A model generated the notes under the pieces. The model saw only the letters and a program-made list of their open reading frames with translations, made no database searches and had not been told where the DNA came from. The translations under genes and the position numbers were made by a program. This document shows, piece by piece, positions 49,789 to 56,082 of a DNA stretch of 56,082 bases (positions within the stretch are counted from its first letter, which is position 1; every line of letters begins with the position of its first letter). The stretch covers positions 1 to 56,082 of the forward strand of contig NZ_MAQA01000031.1 of NCBI RefSeq assembly GCF_001692445.1, written 5' to 3'. The DNA comes from Oerskovia enterophila. Lineage in GTDB: Bacteria > Actinomycetota > Actinomycetes > Actinomycetales > Cellulomonadaceae.

Positions 49789-49875
49789 CCATCCAGAGCG
49801 GCTGAGTGACTTGGCACGATGACGCCGCAGCAACCCCCCGGTGACGGGCGAGGGTGCTACCGCCACGACCGATGG
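49789..49875 (+). ncRNA. SAM-I (S-box) riboswitch
   Basis: 87-nt RNA. P1 is CCATC/GATGG (49789-49793 with 49871-49875). AGAGCGGCTGAGTGACTTGG, then CACGATGACGCCGCAGCAACC is the P2/kink-turn and SAM-binding core, and GGGTGCTACCGCCACGACC is the P4 side. These match the S-box consensus (GAGGGA...GGCCC.ATGA...GCAACC...GGTGC). The ribosome site GGAGG of the next gene overlaps the 3' strand of P1, so ligand-bound P1 can hide it: control at translation is likely. The target is methionine synthesis, which fits. Confidence 0.9.
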
Positions 49876-49884
49876 AGGATCACC

Positions 49885-50349
49885 ATGAGTGCCCCCGACC
49901 GCACGACCGCTGCACCGGTCCCCGACGCCCGGCCCGCCGCCGGCTACGCCGGCGACATCACGCCCCAGCAGGCGTGGACCCTTCTCCAGGCCGACCCGCA
50001 CGCCGTCCTCGTCGACGTCCGCACCGACGCCGAGTGGCGCTTCGTCGGCGTCCCCGACCTGTCCTCGACGGGCCGCGAACCGGTCCTGACCCAGTGGGTC
50101 ACGCTCGACGGCCGACCCAACCCGTCGTTCGTCACGGACCTCGCTGCGGCCGGCGTGACACCCGAGACCCCCGTCGTGTTCCTGTGCCGCTCGGGAGCCC
50201 GTTCGATCGGCGCGGCCAAGGCCGCGACCGCCGCCGGCCTGGGCCCCGCGTACAACGTGCTCGAAGGCTTCGAAGGAGCGCTCGACGGCGCCGGTCACCG
50301 TGGTTCCGACGGCTGGCGCGCAGCAGGCCTCCCCTGGAAGCAGTCGTGA
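49885..50349 (+). CDS. Rhodanese-like sulfurtransferase
   Basis: 154 aa, single rhodanese domain. AVLVDVRTDAEWRFVGVPDL begins the domain and the active-site loop is VVFLCRSGARSIGAAKAATA with catalytic Cys101, then NVLEGFEGALDGAGHRGSDG. It carries sulfane sulfur as a persulfide. Start ATG 49885, with GGAGG 7 nt upstream. It is coupled by a 4-nt overlap to metZ and both are under a SAM-I riboswitch, so it may deliver sulfide or sulfane sulfur to O-succinylhomoserine sulfhydrylase (inference). Confidence 0.92.
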   Translation: MSAPDRTTAAPVPDARPAAGYAGDITPQQAWTLLQADPHAVLVDVRTDAEWRFVGVPDLSSTGREPVLTQWVTLDGRPNPSFVTDLAAAGVTPETPVVFLCRSGARSIGAAKAATAAGLGPAYNVLEGFEGALDGAGHRGSDGWRAAGLPWKQS

Positions 50350-51632
50350 GCGCCGGCACCGGGGACGGCGTCCTGCGCATCCCCGCCGGGATCCCGGGCG
50401 GCTCGGGCCGCGGGCCGCTGCCCCGCTCGGTGCGGCCCGACACCCTCGCGGTGCGCGGCGGCCACGCCCGCTCCGACTTCGAGGAGACGAGCGAGGCGCT
50501 CTTCCTCACGCAGGGCTATGTCTACGGGAGCGCCGCCGAGGCAGAGGCCGCCTTCGCGGGCGAGGTCGACCGCTTCATCTACTCGCGCTACGGCAACCCG
50601 ACCGTGCACACGTTCGAGGAGCGGCTGCGACTCATCGAGGGCGCCGAGGCCTGCTACGCCACGGCGTCGGGCATGTCCGCGGTCTTCACGTCGCTCGCGG
50701 CCCTGGTCGGTTCCGGGTCGCGCATCGTCGCGGCCCGCGCACTGTTCGGCTCGTCGCTCGTGATCTTCGACGAGATCTTCGCCAAGTGGGGCGTGCGCAC
50801 CGACTACGTCGACGGTCACGTGCTGTCGCAGTGGGAGGAAGCGCTGTCGACCCCTGCAGACGTCGTCTTCTTCGAGACCCCGTCCAACCCCATGCAGGAC
50901 GTGATCGACGTGCGCCGCGTGAGCGACCTCGCGCACGCGGCGGGGGCCGTCGTCGTGCTCGACAACGTGTTCGCGACCCCCGTGCTGCAGAAGCCGCTCG
51001 AGCTCGGTGCGGACGTCGTCGTGTACTCGGCGACCAAGCACATCGACGGGCAGGGGCGCGTGCTCGGCGGCGCGATCCTGGGCTCCGAGGAGTACGTCAA
51101 GGGCCCGGTCCAGACCTTCATCCGCAACACCGGACCCTCGCTCAGCGCGTTCAACGCGTGGGTCCTGGTCAAGGGCCTCGAGACCCTGTCGGTGCGCGTC
51201 AAGGCCCAGAACGCCGCGGCGCTCCAGGTCGCGACCGCGCTCGAGGAGCTGCCCGGCATCACGGCCGTGCGCTACCCGTTCCTCGCCTCGCACCCCCAGG
51301 TCGAGCTCGCCAAGGCCCAGCAGAGCGGCGGCGGGACGGTCGTGACGTTCAACCTCGACGTGCCCGGCGCCGACGACCCGGGCACGGACGCCGAGCTCCT
51401 CAAGAAGCGCACGTTCCAGTTCCTCGACGCCCTGCAGATCGTGGACATCTCCAACAACCTGGGCGACGCCAAGTCCCTCATCACGCACCCCGCGACCACG
51501 ACGCACCGCAAGCTGGGCGCGGAGGGCCGTGCCGCCGTCGGGATCGCGGAGACGACCGTGCGCCTGTCGATCGGCCTCGAGGACCCGCTCGACCTGATCG
51601 AGGACGTCGAGCAGGCGCTCGCCGCGCGCTGA
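50346..51632 (+). CDS. metZ: O-succinylhomoserine sulfhydrylase
   Basis: 428 aa PLP enzyme of the Cys/Met gamma family; joins O-succinyl- or O-acetylhomoserine with sulfide to give homocysteine. LAVRGGHARSDFEETSEALF, IYSRYGNPTVHTFEERLRLI, EACYATASGMSAVFTSLAAL, FFETPSNPM and the PLP Lys near 231 in VVYSATKHIDGQGRVLGGAI, all hallmark MetZ motifs. Start GTG 50346 overlaps the rhodanese stop. It is followed by a hairpin terminator. SAM control by riboswitch is consistent with methionine synthesis. Sequence cannot fully separate succinyl from acetyl specificity. Confidence 0.95.
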   Translation: MSAGTGDGVLRIPAGIPGGSGRGPLPRSVRPDTLAVRGGHARSDFEETSEALFLTQGYVYGSAAEAEAAFAGEVDRFIYSRYGNPTVHTFEERLRLIEGAEACYATASGMSAVFTSLAALVGSGSRIVAARALFGSSLVIFDEIFAKWGVRTDYVDGHVLSQWEEALSTPADVVFFETPSNPMQDVIDVRRVSDLAHAAGAVVVLDNVFATPVLQKPLELGADVVVYSATKHIDGQGRVLGGAILGSEEYVKGPVQTFIRNTGPSLSAFNAWVLVKGLETLSVRVKAQNAAALQVATALEELPGITAVRYPFLASHPQVELAKAQQSGGGTVVTFNLDVPGADDPGTDAELLKKRTFQFLDALQIVDISNNLGDAKSLITHPATTTHRKLGAEGRAAVGIAETTVRLSIGLEDPLDLIEDVEQALAAR

Positions 51633-51652
51633 GGCCTGCGGTCCACCGCTGC

Positions 51653-51703
51653 GTGCGGAGTACTCGTCGTGAGACCGGCCGGACGGCGACGAGTACTCCG
51701 CAC
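51653..51703. terminator. metZ terminator hairpin
   Basis: GTGCGGAGTACTCGTCG (51653-51669) pairs perfectly with 51687-51703, and GCTG/CAGC extends it beyond a 1-nt bulge. Loop of 17 nt. It lies 20 bp after the metZ stop; no U-run. Confidence 0.75.
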
Positions 51704-51756
51704 CCAGCGACAGCAAGCAGGAATACCCTGACCGCCTCCCGGGGTTGGACCTGGCG

Positions 51757-52803
51757 ATGACTACCTCGCCGCGCCTCTCCGTCCTCGACCTCGTCCCCGT
51801 CCGTTCGGGACAGTCCAGCTCCCAGGCCATCGCCGCGTCCCTGGACCTCGTGCGCCTCGCCGACCGCCTCGGCTTCACGCGCTACTGGTTCGCCGAGCAC
51901 CACAACATGCCCGCGGTCGCCGCGTCCGCCCCGCCCGTCATGATCGCGGCGGCCGCCACGGTGACCGAACGGATCCGCGTCGGCTCGGGCGGCGTCATGC
52001 TCCCCAACCACGCGCCGCTCGTCGTGGCCGAGCAGTTCGCGGTCCTCGAGGCCATGGCCCCGGGACGCGTCGACCTGGGGATCGGCCGGGCGCCCGGCAG
52101 CGACCCCGTCGTCACGGCCCTGCTCCGCAGCAGCGGCCCCACGTCCGACGTCGACCGCTTCCCCCAGCACGTCCAGGACATCCGCTCGCTCATGAGCGCC
52201 GAGGGCGCCTCGGTCCGCCTCACGAGCGGCCAGGTCTACGACGTGCACGCGACCCCGGCCGCCGAGTCCGTGCCGACCGTCTGGCTGCTCGGGTCGAGCG
52301 ACTACTCGGCACGTCTGGCCGCCGAGCTCGGCCTGCCGTACGTGTTCGCCAACCACTTCTCGGGTCAGGGCATCGACGAGATCCTCGCGCTCTACCGCGA
52401 CGGCTACCGCCCGTCGCCCGAGCACCCGGCGCCGGAGACGTTCCTGACGGTCAACGTGTCGGTCGCCCCGACGCTCGCCGAGGCCCGTGCGCGCGCGCTG
52501 CCCCAGGCCCGCATGATGGCCCGCCTGCGCTCGGGCAAGCCGCTGGGCGCCCAGGAGACGGTCGAGGACGCGGCGTCGACGCCGCTCGACGGGCTCACGT
52601 CCCAGATGGCCGACGAGATGCTCGACCGCTGGATCGTCGACGAGCCCCAGGCTGCCGCGCGTCGCGTGCGCGAGCTGGCCGCCCGGCACGGCGTCGACGA
52701 GGTCATGGTCGTGCCCGTCGCGGCGTCCCGCGCCGACGAGTCGCTCGACGCGACGCCCGGCCGCACGCAGACGCTCGAGCTGCTCGCGGACGCGCTCGCC
52801 TGA
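51757..52803 (+). CDS. LLM-class flavin-dependent oxidoreductase (MsnO8/YhbW-like)
   Basis: 348 aa luciferase-superfamily protein of a different branch from the three NtaA-type enzymes. LSVLDLVPVRSGQSSSQAIA, FTRYWFAEHHNMPAVAASAP (flavin-pocket His), RIRVGSGGVMLPNHAPLVVA, then EQFAVLEAMAPGRVDLGIGR and APGSDPVVTALLR are standard. Substrate unknown. ATG 51757 has only a weak ribosome site (GGGG 16 nt upstream); TACCCT at 51724 may be a -10 box. It lies 10 bp before the MBL gene, so both are one operon. Confidence 0.92.
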   Translation: MTTSPRLSVLDLVPVRSGQSSSQAIAASLDLVRLADRLGFTRYWFAEHHNMPAVAASAPPVMIAAAATVTERIRVGSGGVMLPNHAPLVVAEQFAVLEAMAPGRVDLGIGRAPGSDPVVTALLRSSGPTSDVDRFPQHVQDIRSLMSAEGASVRLTSGQVYDVHATPAAESVPTVWLLGSSDYSARLAAELGLPYVFANHFSGQGIDEILALYRDGYRPSPEHPAPETFLTVNVSVAPTLAEARARALPQARMMARLRSGKPLGAQETVEDAASTPLDGLTSQMADEMLDRWIVDEPQAAARRVRELAARHGVDEVMVVPVAASRADESLDATPGRTQTLELLADALA

Positions 52804-52813
52804 CGACCGTCCC

Positions 52814-53698
52814 GTGAACCCGACGCGGCCAGAGCGCACCCGACCGCCCGCCGACGCGGCGCCGTCGGGCGTGCCCGTGCGCGTCACGGACCACGCCTCG
52901 GTGCTGCTCGCCCCGAACCCCGGACCCATGACGCTCGACGGGACCAGGTCCTACGTCCTGGCCGCGCCCGGCGCGCGCACGCGCGTCGTCGTCGACCCGG
53001 GGCCCGACGACGTCGCTCACCTCTCGGCCCTGGCCGACGGGCCACGCGTCGAGCTGGTCCTCGTCACCCACCGGCACGCGGACCACACCGCAGGGGCGGC
53101 GCGCTTCGCCGAGCTCACCGGGGCGCCCGTCCGGGCGGCCGACCCCGTCCACTGCCACCCCGCGGGGGGCGGGCCGCTCGGCGGGTCAGCGCACGGGGGA
53201 ACGGCCGAACCGCTGCACGGGGGCGAGGTCCTCCGTGCGGCCGGGCTGCGGATCGAGGTCGTCGCGACCCCGGGCCACACCGCCGACTCCCTGAGCTTCC
53301 GCCTGCCGGACGACGGACCGCGCGGCTCGGTGCTGACGGGCGACACGATCCTCGGGCGCGGCACCACGGTGATCTCCGCGCCGGACGGCTCGCTGAGCGA
53401 CTACCTCACGAGCCTCGACGCGCTCGAGGCGTTCGGGGCCGCGACGGTCCTGCCCGCGCACGGCCCGCACCTGGACGACCTGTCCGCCGTCGTGCGGGCG
53501 TACCGCGAGCACCGGCTGGGGCGGCTCGCCGAGGTGCGCGCCGCCCTCGCCGCGGCGAGGCTCGCGGGAGACCCCGTGACCGACCGGCTCGTCGAGCAGG
53601 TCACGGCGGTCGTCTACGGCGCCGTCGCACCCGGGGTGCTCCCGGCCGCCCGGCAGAGCGTCCGCGCCCAGCTCCGGTACCTCGCCGAGCGCGCGTAG
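52814..53698 (+). CDS. MBL-fold metallohydrolase
   Basis: 294 aa of the glyoxalase-II/LACTB2-like type. The metal site is complete: LVTHRHADHTAGAARF, HxHxDH, later His in VVATPGHTADSLSF, Asp in VLTGDTILGRGTTVI and His in TVLPAHGPHLDDLSAV. A winged-helix-like C-terminal part (AYREHRLGRLAEVRAALAAA) fits LACTB2-type nucleases or hydrolases. GTG start 52814. Substrate unknown. Confidence 0.9.
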   Translation: MNPTRPERTRPPADAAPSGVPVRVTDHASVLLAPNPGPMTLDGTRSYVLAAPGARTRVVVDPGPDDVAHLSALADGPRVELVLVTHRHADHTAGAARFAELTGAPVRAADPVHCHPAGGGPLGGSAHGGTAEPLHGGEVLRAAGLRIEVVATPGHTADSLSFRLPDDGPRGSVLTGDTILGRGTTVISAPDGSLSDYLTSLDALEAFGAATVLPAHGPHLDDLSAVVRAYREHRLGRLAEVRAALAAARLAGDPVTDRLVEQVTAVVYGAVAPGVLPAARQSVRAQLRYLAERA

Positions 53699-53815
53699 CG
53701 CGACGGGCACGGCGAGCGCACAGCGCACGGTGCAGCAGATCCGCACGCTGGAGCCGGAGCGACCGAGACGCCGATCCGGCGCGACGGGCCGTGGGGCCGG
53801 TGGTTGACTGACCGC

Positions 53816-54487
53816 GTGACCCCCTCGATCCCGGACCTCCCGACGTCCCCCGCCCGCCGCGACGCCCTGGGCGCAGGTCCTGCCGTGCGCCTCGGCGCCG
53901 GTGTCGCCCTGGGGGTCATCGCGGGGATCTGGTTCGGCACGCAGGGATACCCCCGGTTCGCGGTCCTCGCCGGCTGGAGCATCGCCGCGCTCGTCTTCAC
54001 GACCTGGACCTGGGTCGTCGTGACCCCCATGGACGCGCGGCTGACCGCGAGCCACGCGACCCGCGAGGAGCCGTCCCGGCGCGTGACCCACCTGTTCATC
54101 CTCGCGGCCTCGCTCGCGAGCCTCGTGGGGGTCGCGCTCCTCCTGCTGGCCTCACCCGAGAAGAAGAGCGCCCAGGCCGTGAGCGCGGTGTTCGCCGTGG
54201 CCTGCATCGCGGTCTCGTGGGCTGCGGTCCACACCCTGTTCGGGCTGGCCTACGCCCGTCAGTACTACACGGGCGAGGACGGCGGGATCGACTTCAACCA
54301 GGTCGAGCCGCCGCGCTACCTCGACTTCCTGTACGTGGCGTTCACGGTCGGGATGAGCTTCGCGATCTCCGACACCAACGTCACGTCGGGAGAGATCCGG
54401 CGGACCGCGCTGGGCCACGCGTTGCTGTCGTACTTGTTCGGAACCGTGATCATCGGTGCGGTCGTGAACCTCGTCGCAGGGCTCTGA
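53816..54487 (+). CDS. DUF1345 membrane protein
   Basis: 223 aa with five or six membrane segments. The family core is FDFLYVAFTVGMSFAISDTN region: YLDFLYVAFTVGMSFAISDT, followed by NVTSGEIRRTALGHALLSYL and FGTVIIGAVVNLVAGL. Also VHTLFGLAYARQYYTGEDGG in the loop before. Function unknown. GTG 53816 is chosen because the TTG 4 codons earlier adds nothing conserved; no clear ribosome site. Confidence 0.85.
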   Translation: MTPSIPDLPTSPARRDALGAGPAVRLGAGVALGVIAGIWFGTQGYPRFAVLAGWSIAALVFTTWTWVVVTPMDARLTASHATREEPSRRVTHLFILAASLASLVGVALLLLASPEKKSAQAVSAVFAVACIAVSWAAVHTLFGLAYARQYYTGEDGGIDFNQVEPPRYLDFLYVAFTVGMSFAISDTNVTSGEIRRTALGHALLSYLFGTVIIGAVVNLVAGL

Positions 54488-54496
54488 GGCTCTGCG

Positions 54497-54778
54497 TCAC
54501 CGGGCCCGGCGCGTCAGGACGCTCGACACGAGCGCCGCGACCGCGGCGACCGCCATGACCAGGAACAGGGCGACGGCGACCCGTAGCGGGGTGTACGCGA
54601 TGCGCTCGGCCATCTCGCCGGCGGGGCCGGTCCAGCCCCACCCGGTGATCACTGCCTCGGCGCGCGTGGCGATGGCCCCGACCCGTCCAGGAGCCGCGCC
54701 CAGCGCCCCGGCGACCCACGCGAGGCAGTCGATCATGAAGGCGCCGAACGTGGAGGAACCGGACAAGAAGGTGGGCAC
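54497..54778 (-). CDS. Small membrane protein of unknown function
   Basis: 93 aa. An amphipathic N-terminus (MPTFLSGSSTFGAFMIDCLA) leads to a polar centre and a C-terminal membrane segment (VAVALFLVMAVAAVAALVSS) ending in basic LTRRAR, so the C-terminus is probably cytoplasmic. GTG start 54778 is leaderless, with TACCCT 7 nt upstream. Convergent with the DUF1345 gene, 9 bp apart. No family recognised. Confidence 0.6.
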   Translation of the reverse strand: MPTFLSGSSTFGAFMIDCLAWVAGALGAAPGRVGAIATRAEAVITGWGWTGPAGEMAERIAYTPLRVAVALFLVMAVAAVAALVSSVLTRRAR

Positions 54779-54785
54779 GGGACCA

Positions 54786-54791
54786 AGGGTA
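54786..54791 (-). promoter_or_regulatory. -10 box of a leaderless promoter
   Basis: TACCCT, then 7 nt, then GTG 54778. No ribosome site. Confidence 0.55.
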
Positions 54792-54834
54792 GCGGGTTGC
54801 GCTCTCGCCGCGCGGCAGCGCTCGGGGTGACATG

Positions 54835-54875
54835 CCGACGGCGGGGCTCACCTCCTGGGTGAGCCCCGCCGTCGG
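54835..54875. terminator. purQ terminator hairpin
   Basis: CCGACGGCGGGGCTCACC (54835-54852) pairs perfectly with 54858-54875 around TCCTG, an 18-bp stem, 18 bp after the purQ stop. It separates the purSQ transcript from the small membrane-protein gene. Confidence 0.85.
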
Positions 54876-54893
54876 GCAGTGCTGGTGCTGCGG

Positions 54894-55622
54894 TCAGGCC
54901 TGGACGAGCGTGCTCAGCACCGAGGTGAAGAAGCCCAGCCCGTCGGTGCCCGCACGGGGCCCGGACTCGTTCGCGGGGCCGAACCCGGCCTCGACCGCGT
55001 GCTCGGGGTGCGGCATGAGACCCACGACGTTGCCCGCCGCGTTCGAGATGCCCGCGATGTCGCGGCGCGACCCGTTCGGGTTCCAGCCCTCGTAGCGGAA
55101 GACCACGCGACCCTCGGCCTCGAGCTCGTCGAGCGTGCGCTCGTCGGCGACGAACTGGCCGTCCTGGTTCTTGAGCGGCACCGTGATGCGCTGGCCCGCG
55201 GTGTAGTCGCGCGTCCAGGCCGTCTCAGCGTTCTCCACGACCATGGTCTGCTCGCGGCAGATGAACGCGAGGTGGTCGTTCTTGATCATCGAGCCGGGCA
55301 GCAGGTGCGCCTCGGTGAGGATCTGGAAGCCGTTGCAGATCCCCAGGACGGGAAGGCCGCCCTTGGCCGCGTCGACGAGCGAGTCCATGACGGGCGCGAA
55401 GCGGCTGATCGCCCCGGCACGAAGGTAGTCGCCGTACGAGAAGCCGCCCGGGAGCACGACCGCGTCGACCCCGTGCAGGTCCGCGTCCGCGTGCCACAGG
55501 GACACGGGCTCGCCGCCGGCCAGGCGCACGGCACGGGCCGCGTCCCGGTCGTCGAGCGTGCCGGGGAACGTGATGACACCGATCCGGGCCGTGGCCAGGC
55601 CGGTCGCTGCGGGGGCGCTCAT
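54894..55622 (-). CDS. purQ: Phosphoribosylformylglycinamidine synthase, glutaminase subunit PurQ
   Basis: 242 aa class-I glutamine amidotransferase that supplies ammonia to Pur[41 protein letters not shown], catalytic Cys in [20 protein letters not shown] and His/Glu in [17 protein letters not shown]. Start ATG 55622 overlaps the purS stop by one base (TGATG). Together with purS it makes a short operon; the terminator hairpin follows. Confidence 0.96.
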   Translation of the reverse strand: MSAPAATGLATARIGVITFPGTLDDRDAARAVRLAGGEPVSLWHADADLHGVDAVVLPGGFSYGDYLRAGAISRFAPVMDSLVDAAKGGLPVLGICNGFQILTEAHLLPGSMIKNDHLAFICREQTMVVENAETAWTRDYTAGQRITVPLKNQDGQFVADERTLDELEAEGRVVFRYEGWNPNGSRRDIAGISNAAGNVVGLMPHPEHAVEAGFGPANESGPRAGTDGLGFFTSVLSTLVQA

Positions 55623-55894
55623 CAGGCGCTCTCCCCGCCCAGCTCGGCCGTCAGCTCGGCGACGAGGACGACGTCCTCGATGACCGGGTTCGACAGGACC
55701 TTCTCGCCGGCCTCGCGGGCCGCGGCGAGCACCTCGGGGGTGACGTCACCCTCGACCTCGAGCTCGAACCGCTTGCCCTGGCGCACGCTGGTGAACTGGG
55801 TGAAGCCCAGGCGCGGGAGCGCCCCGACGACGGCCTTGCCCTGCGGGTCCAGGATCTCGGGCTTGGGCATGACCTCGACGACTACGCGTCCCAC
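55622..55894 (-). CDS. purS: Phosphoribosylformylglycinamidine synthase subunit PurS
   Basis: 90 aa small subunit that docks PurQ onto Pur[41 protein letters not shown] and EVEGDVTP are typical; C-terminal [16 protein letters not shown] completes the fold. Start GTG 55894 is fixed by GAGGAG 6 nt upstream; the open frame to 56035 is not used. First gene of purSQ, with a promoter core shared with purL at 56012. Confidence 0.95.
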   Translation of the reverse strand: MGRVVVEVMPKPEILDPQGKAVVGALPRLGFTQFTSVRQGKRFELEVEGDVTPEVLAAAREAGEKVLSNPVIEDVVLVAELTAELGGESA

Positions 55895-56008
55895 GGGAGC
55901 TCCTCGGGAAGTTGGTCCGGCCGCTCGGCTCGGACAGGTCCGCACGAGGCTCGGGGCGCGCCGCGAGGGCGGCGACCGGGTCGCACGGATCTCGGTGGGT
56001 GGGGATTC

Positions 56009-56023
56009 CGGGGCCAGTTTACC
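56009..56023 (-). promoter_or_regulatory. purS promoter core shared with purL
   Basis: GGTAAACTGGCC with TAAACT (56016-56021) as -10 box, about 115 nt before the purS GTG. The same 12 bases precede purL. No clear -35 box. Confidence 0.5.
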
Positions 56024-56051
56024 CGGGCCGCGCACGGGGCAGGGTCGCGTC

Positions 56052-56082
56052 TCAGGCGGCGGGCGCGGGTGCGGGCTGGGCG
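56052..56082 (-). CDS. Possible 3' end of a further minus-strand gene
   Basis: A frame open from the right edge ends AQPAPAPAA and TGA at 56052-56054. Such Pro/Ala tails are common at the C-termini of actinobacterial proteins. Only nine codons are visible, so no identity can be given and it may be chance. Confidence 0.25.
   Translation of the reverse strand, partial: AQPAPAPAA

Noticed and set aside
53699-53815. Possible small RNA or tRNA in the gap before the DUF1345 gene
   Set aside because: No cloverleaf, conserved tRNA motifs or strong stem found on either strand.

Overview
The window is a very GC-rich chromosomal segment with dense coding, many GTG starts, ATGA/GTGA stop-start overlaps and leaderless promoters. 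This fits an actinobacterium. The gene content (DUF2599 lipoprotein, POT peptide transporter, split pur genes, FabG4/MaoC cassette, CsbD) suggests Micrococcales, perhaps Cellulomonadaceae or Promicromonosporaceae, but that placement is inference. No rRNA, tRNA, CRISPR array, transposase or phage gene was found.

Region 1 (1-9500, minus strand) is one long operon behind a consensus promoter (TTGACA-17-TACATT). A 40-codon leader peptide with two Cys-Cys pairs comes first. Then follow two luciferase-like flavin monooxygenases, a DUF1684 protein, a GNAT acetyltransferase, a polar-amino-acid ABC transporter (permease, ATPase, lipoprotein) and a covalent-FAD amine oxidase that runs off the left edge. 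The layout recalls the Bacillus ytmI-type operons for dismantling S-substituted cysteine derivatives. Region 2 (13.5-19.6 kb, plus strand) repeats the logic with different parts: a 34-codon leader ending in Cys-Leu-Cys-Arg, a sulfonate/taurine-type ABC transporter, a third NtaA/DszA-type monooxygenase and an MFS exporter. Between and after these lie a short-chain dehydrogenase, an ATP-dependent DNA ligase, two paralogous proteins of unknown function, a small helix-hairpin-helix protein and tandem endonuclease/exonuclease/phosphatase membrane proteins.

Region 3 (23.9-27.6 kb, minus) is a less GC-biased surface-polysaccharide pair, a membrane/GT2 fusion and a flippase, probably acquired horizontally. 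Region 4 (27.7-36.5 kb) has purL, a DUF2599 lipoprotein, a kinase-like phosphotransferase between two identical 82-bp palindromic repeats, and a GNAT. Region 5 (34.3-41.4 kb) is a fatty-acid degradation locus: acyl-CoA oxidase/dehydrogenase, TetR regulator, and divergently thiolase, FabG4 and MaoC. Region 6 (41.5-47 kb) pairs an X-Pro peptidase-like hydrolase with a POT transporter, and two related GNATs flank csbD.

Region 7 (47.2-51.6 kb) is a second sulfur hub. A SAM-IV riboswitch precedes a cysteine-desulfurase-like aminotransferase on the minus strand, and about 1 kb away an S-box (SAM-I) riboswitch precedes a rhodanese-metZ operon on the plus strand. Region 8 (51.7-56 kb) has a luciferase-like oxidoreductase, an MBL hydrolase, a DUF1345 protein, a small membrane protein and purQ-purS, 24 kb from purL. 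In all, sulfur acquisition and methionine genes under at least four RNA-level switches dominate the window. Near-perfect intergenic stem-loops recur at gene ends.
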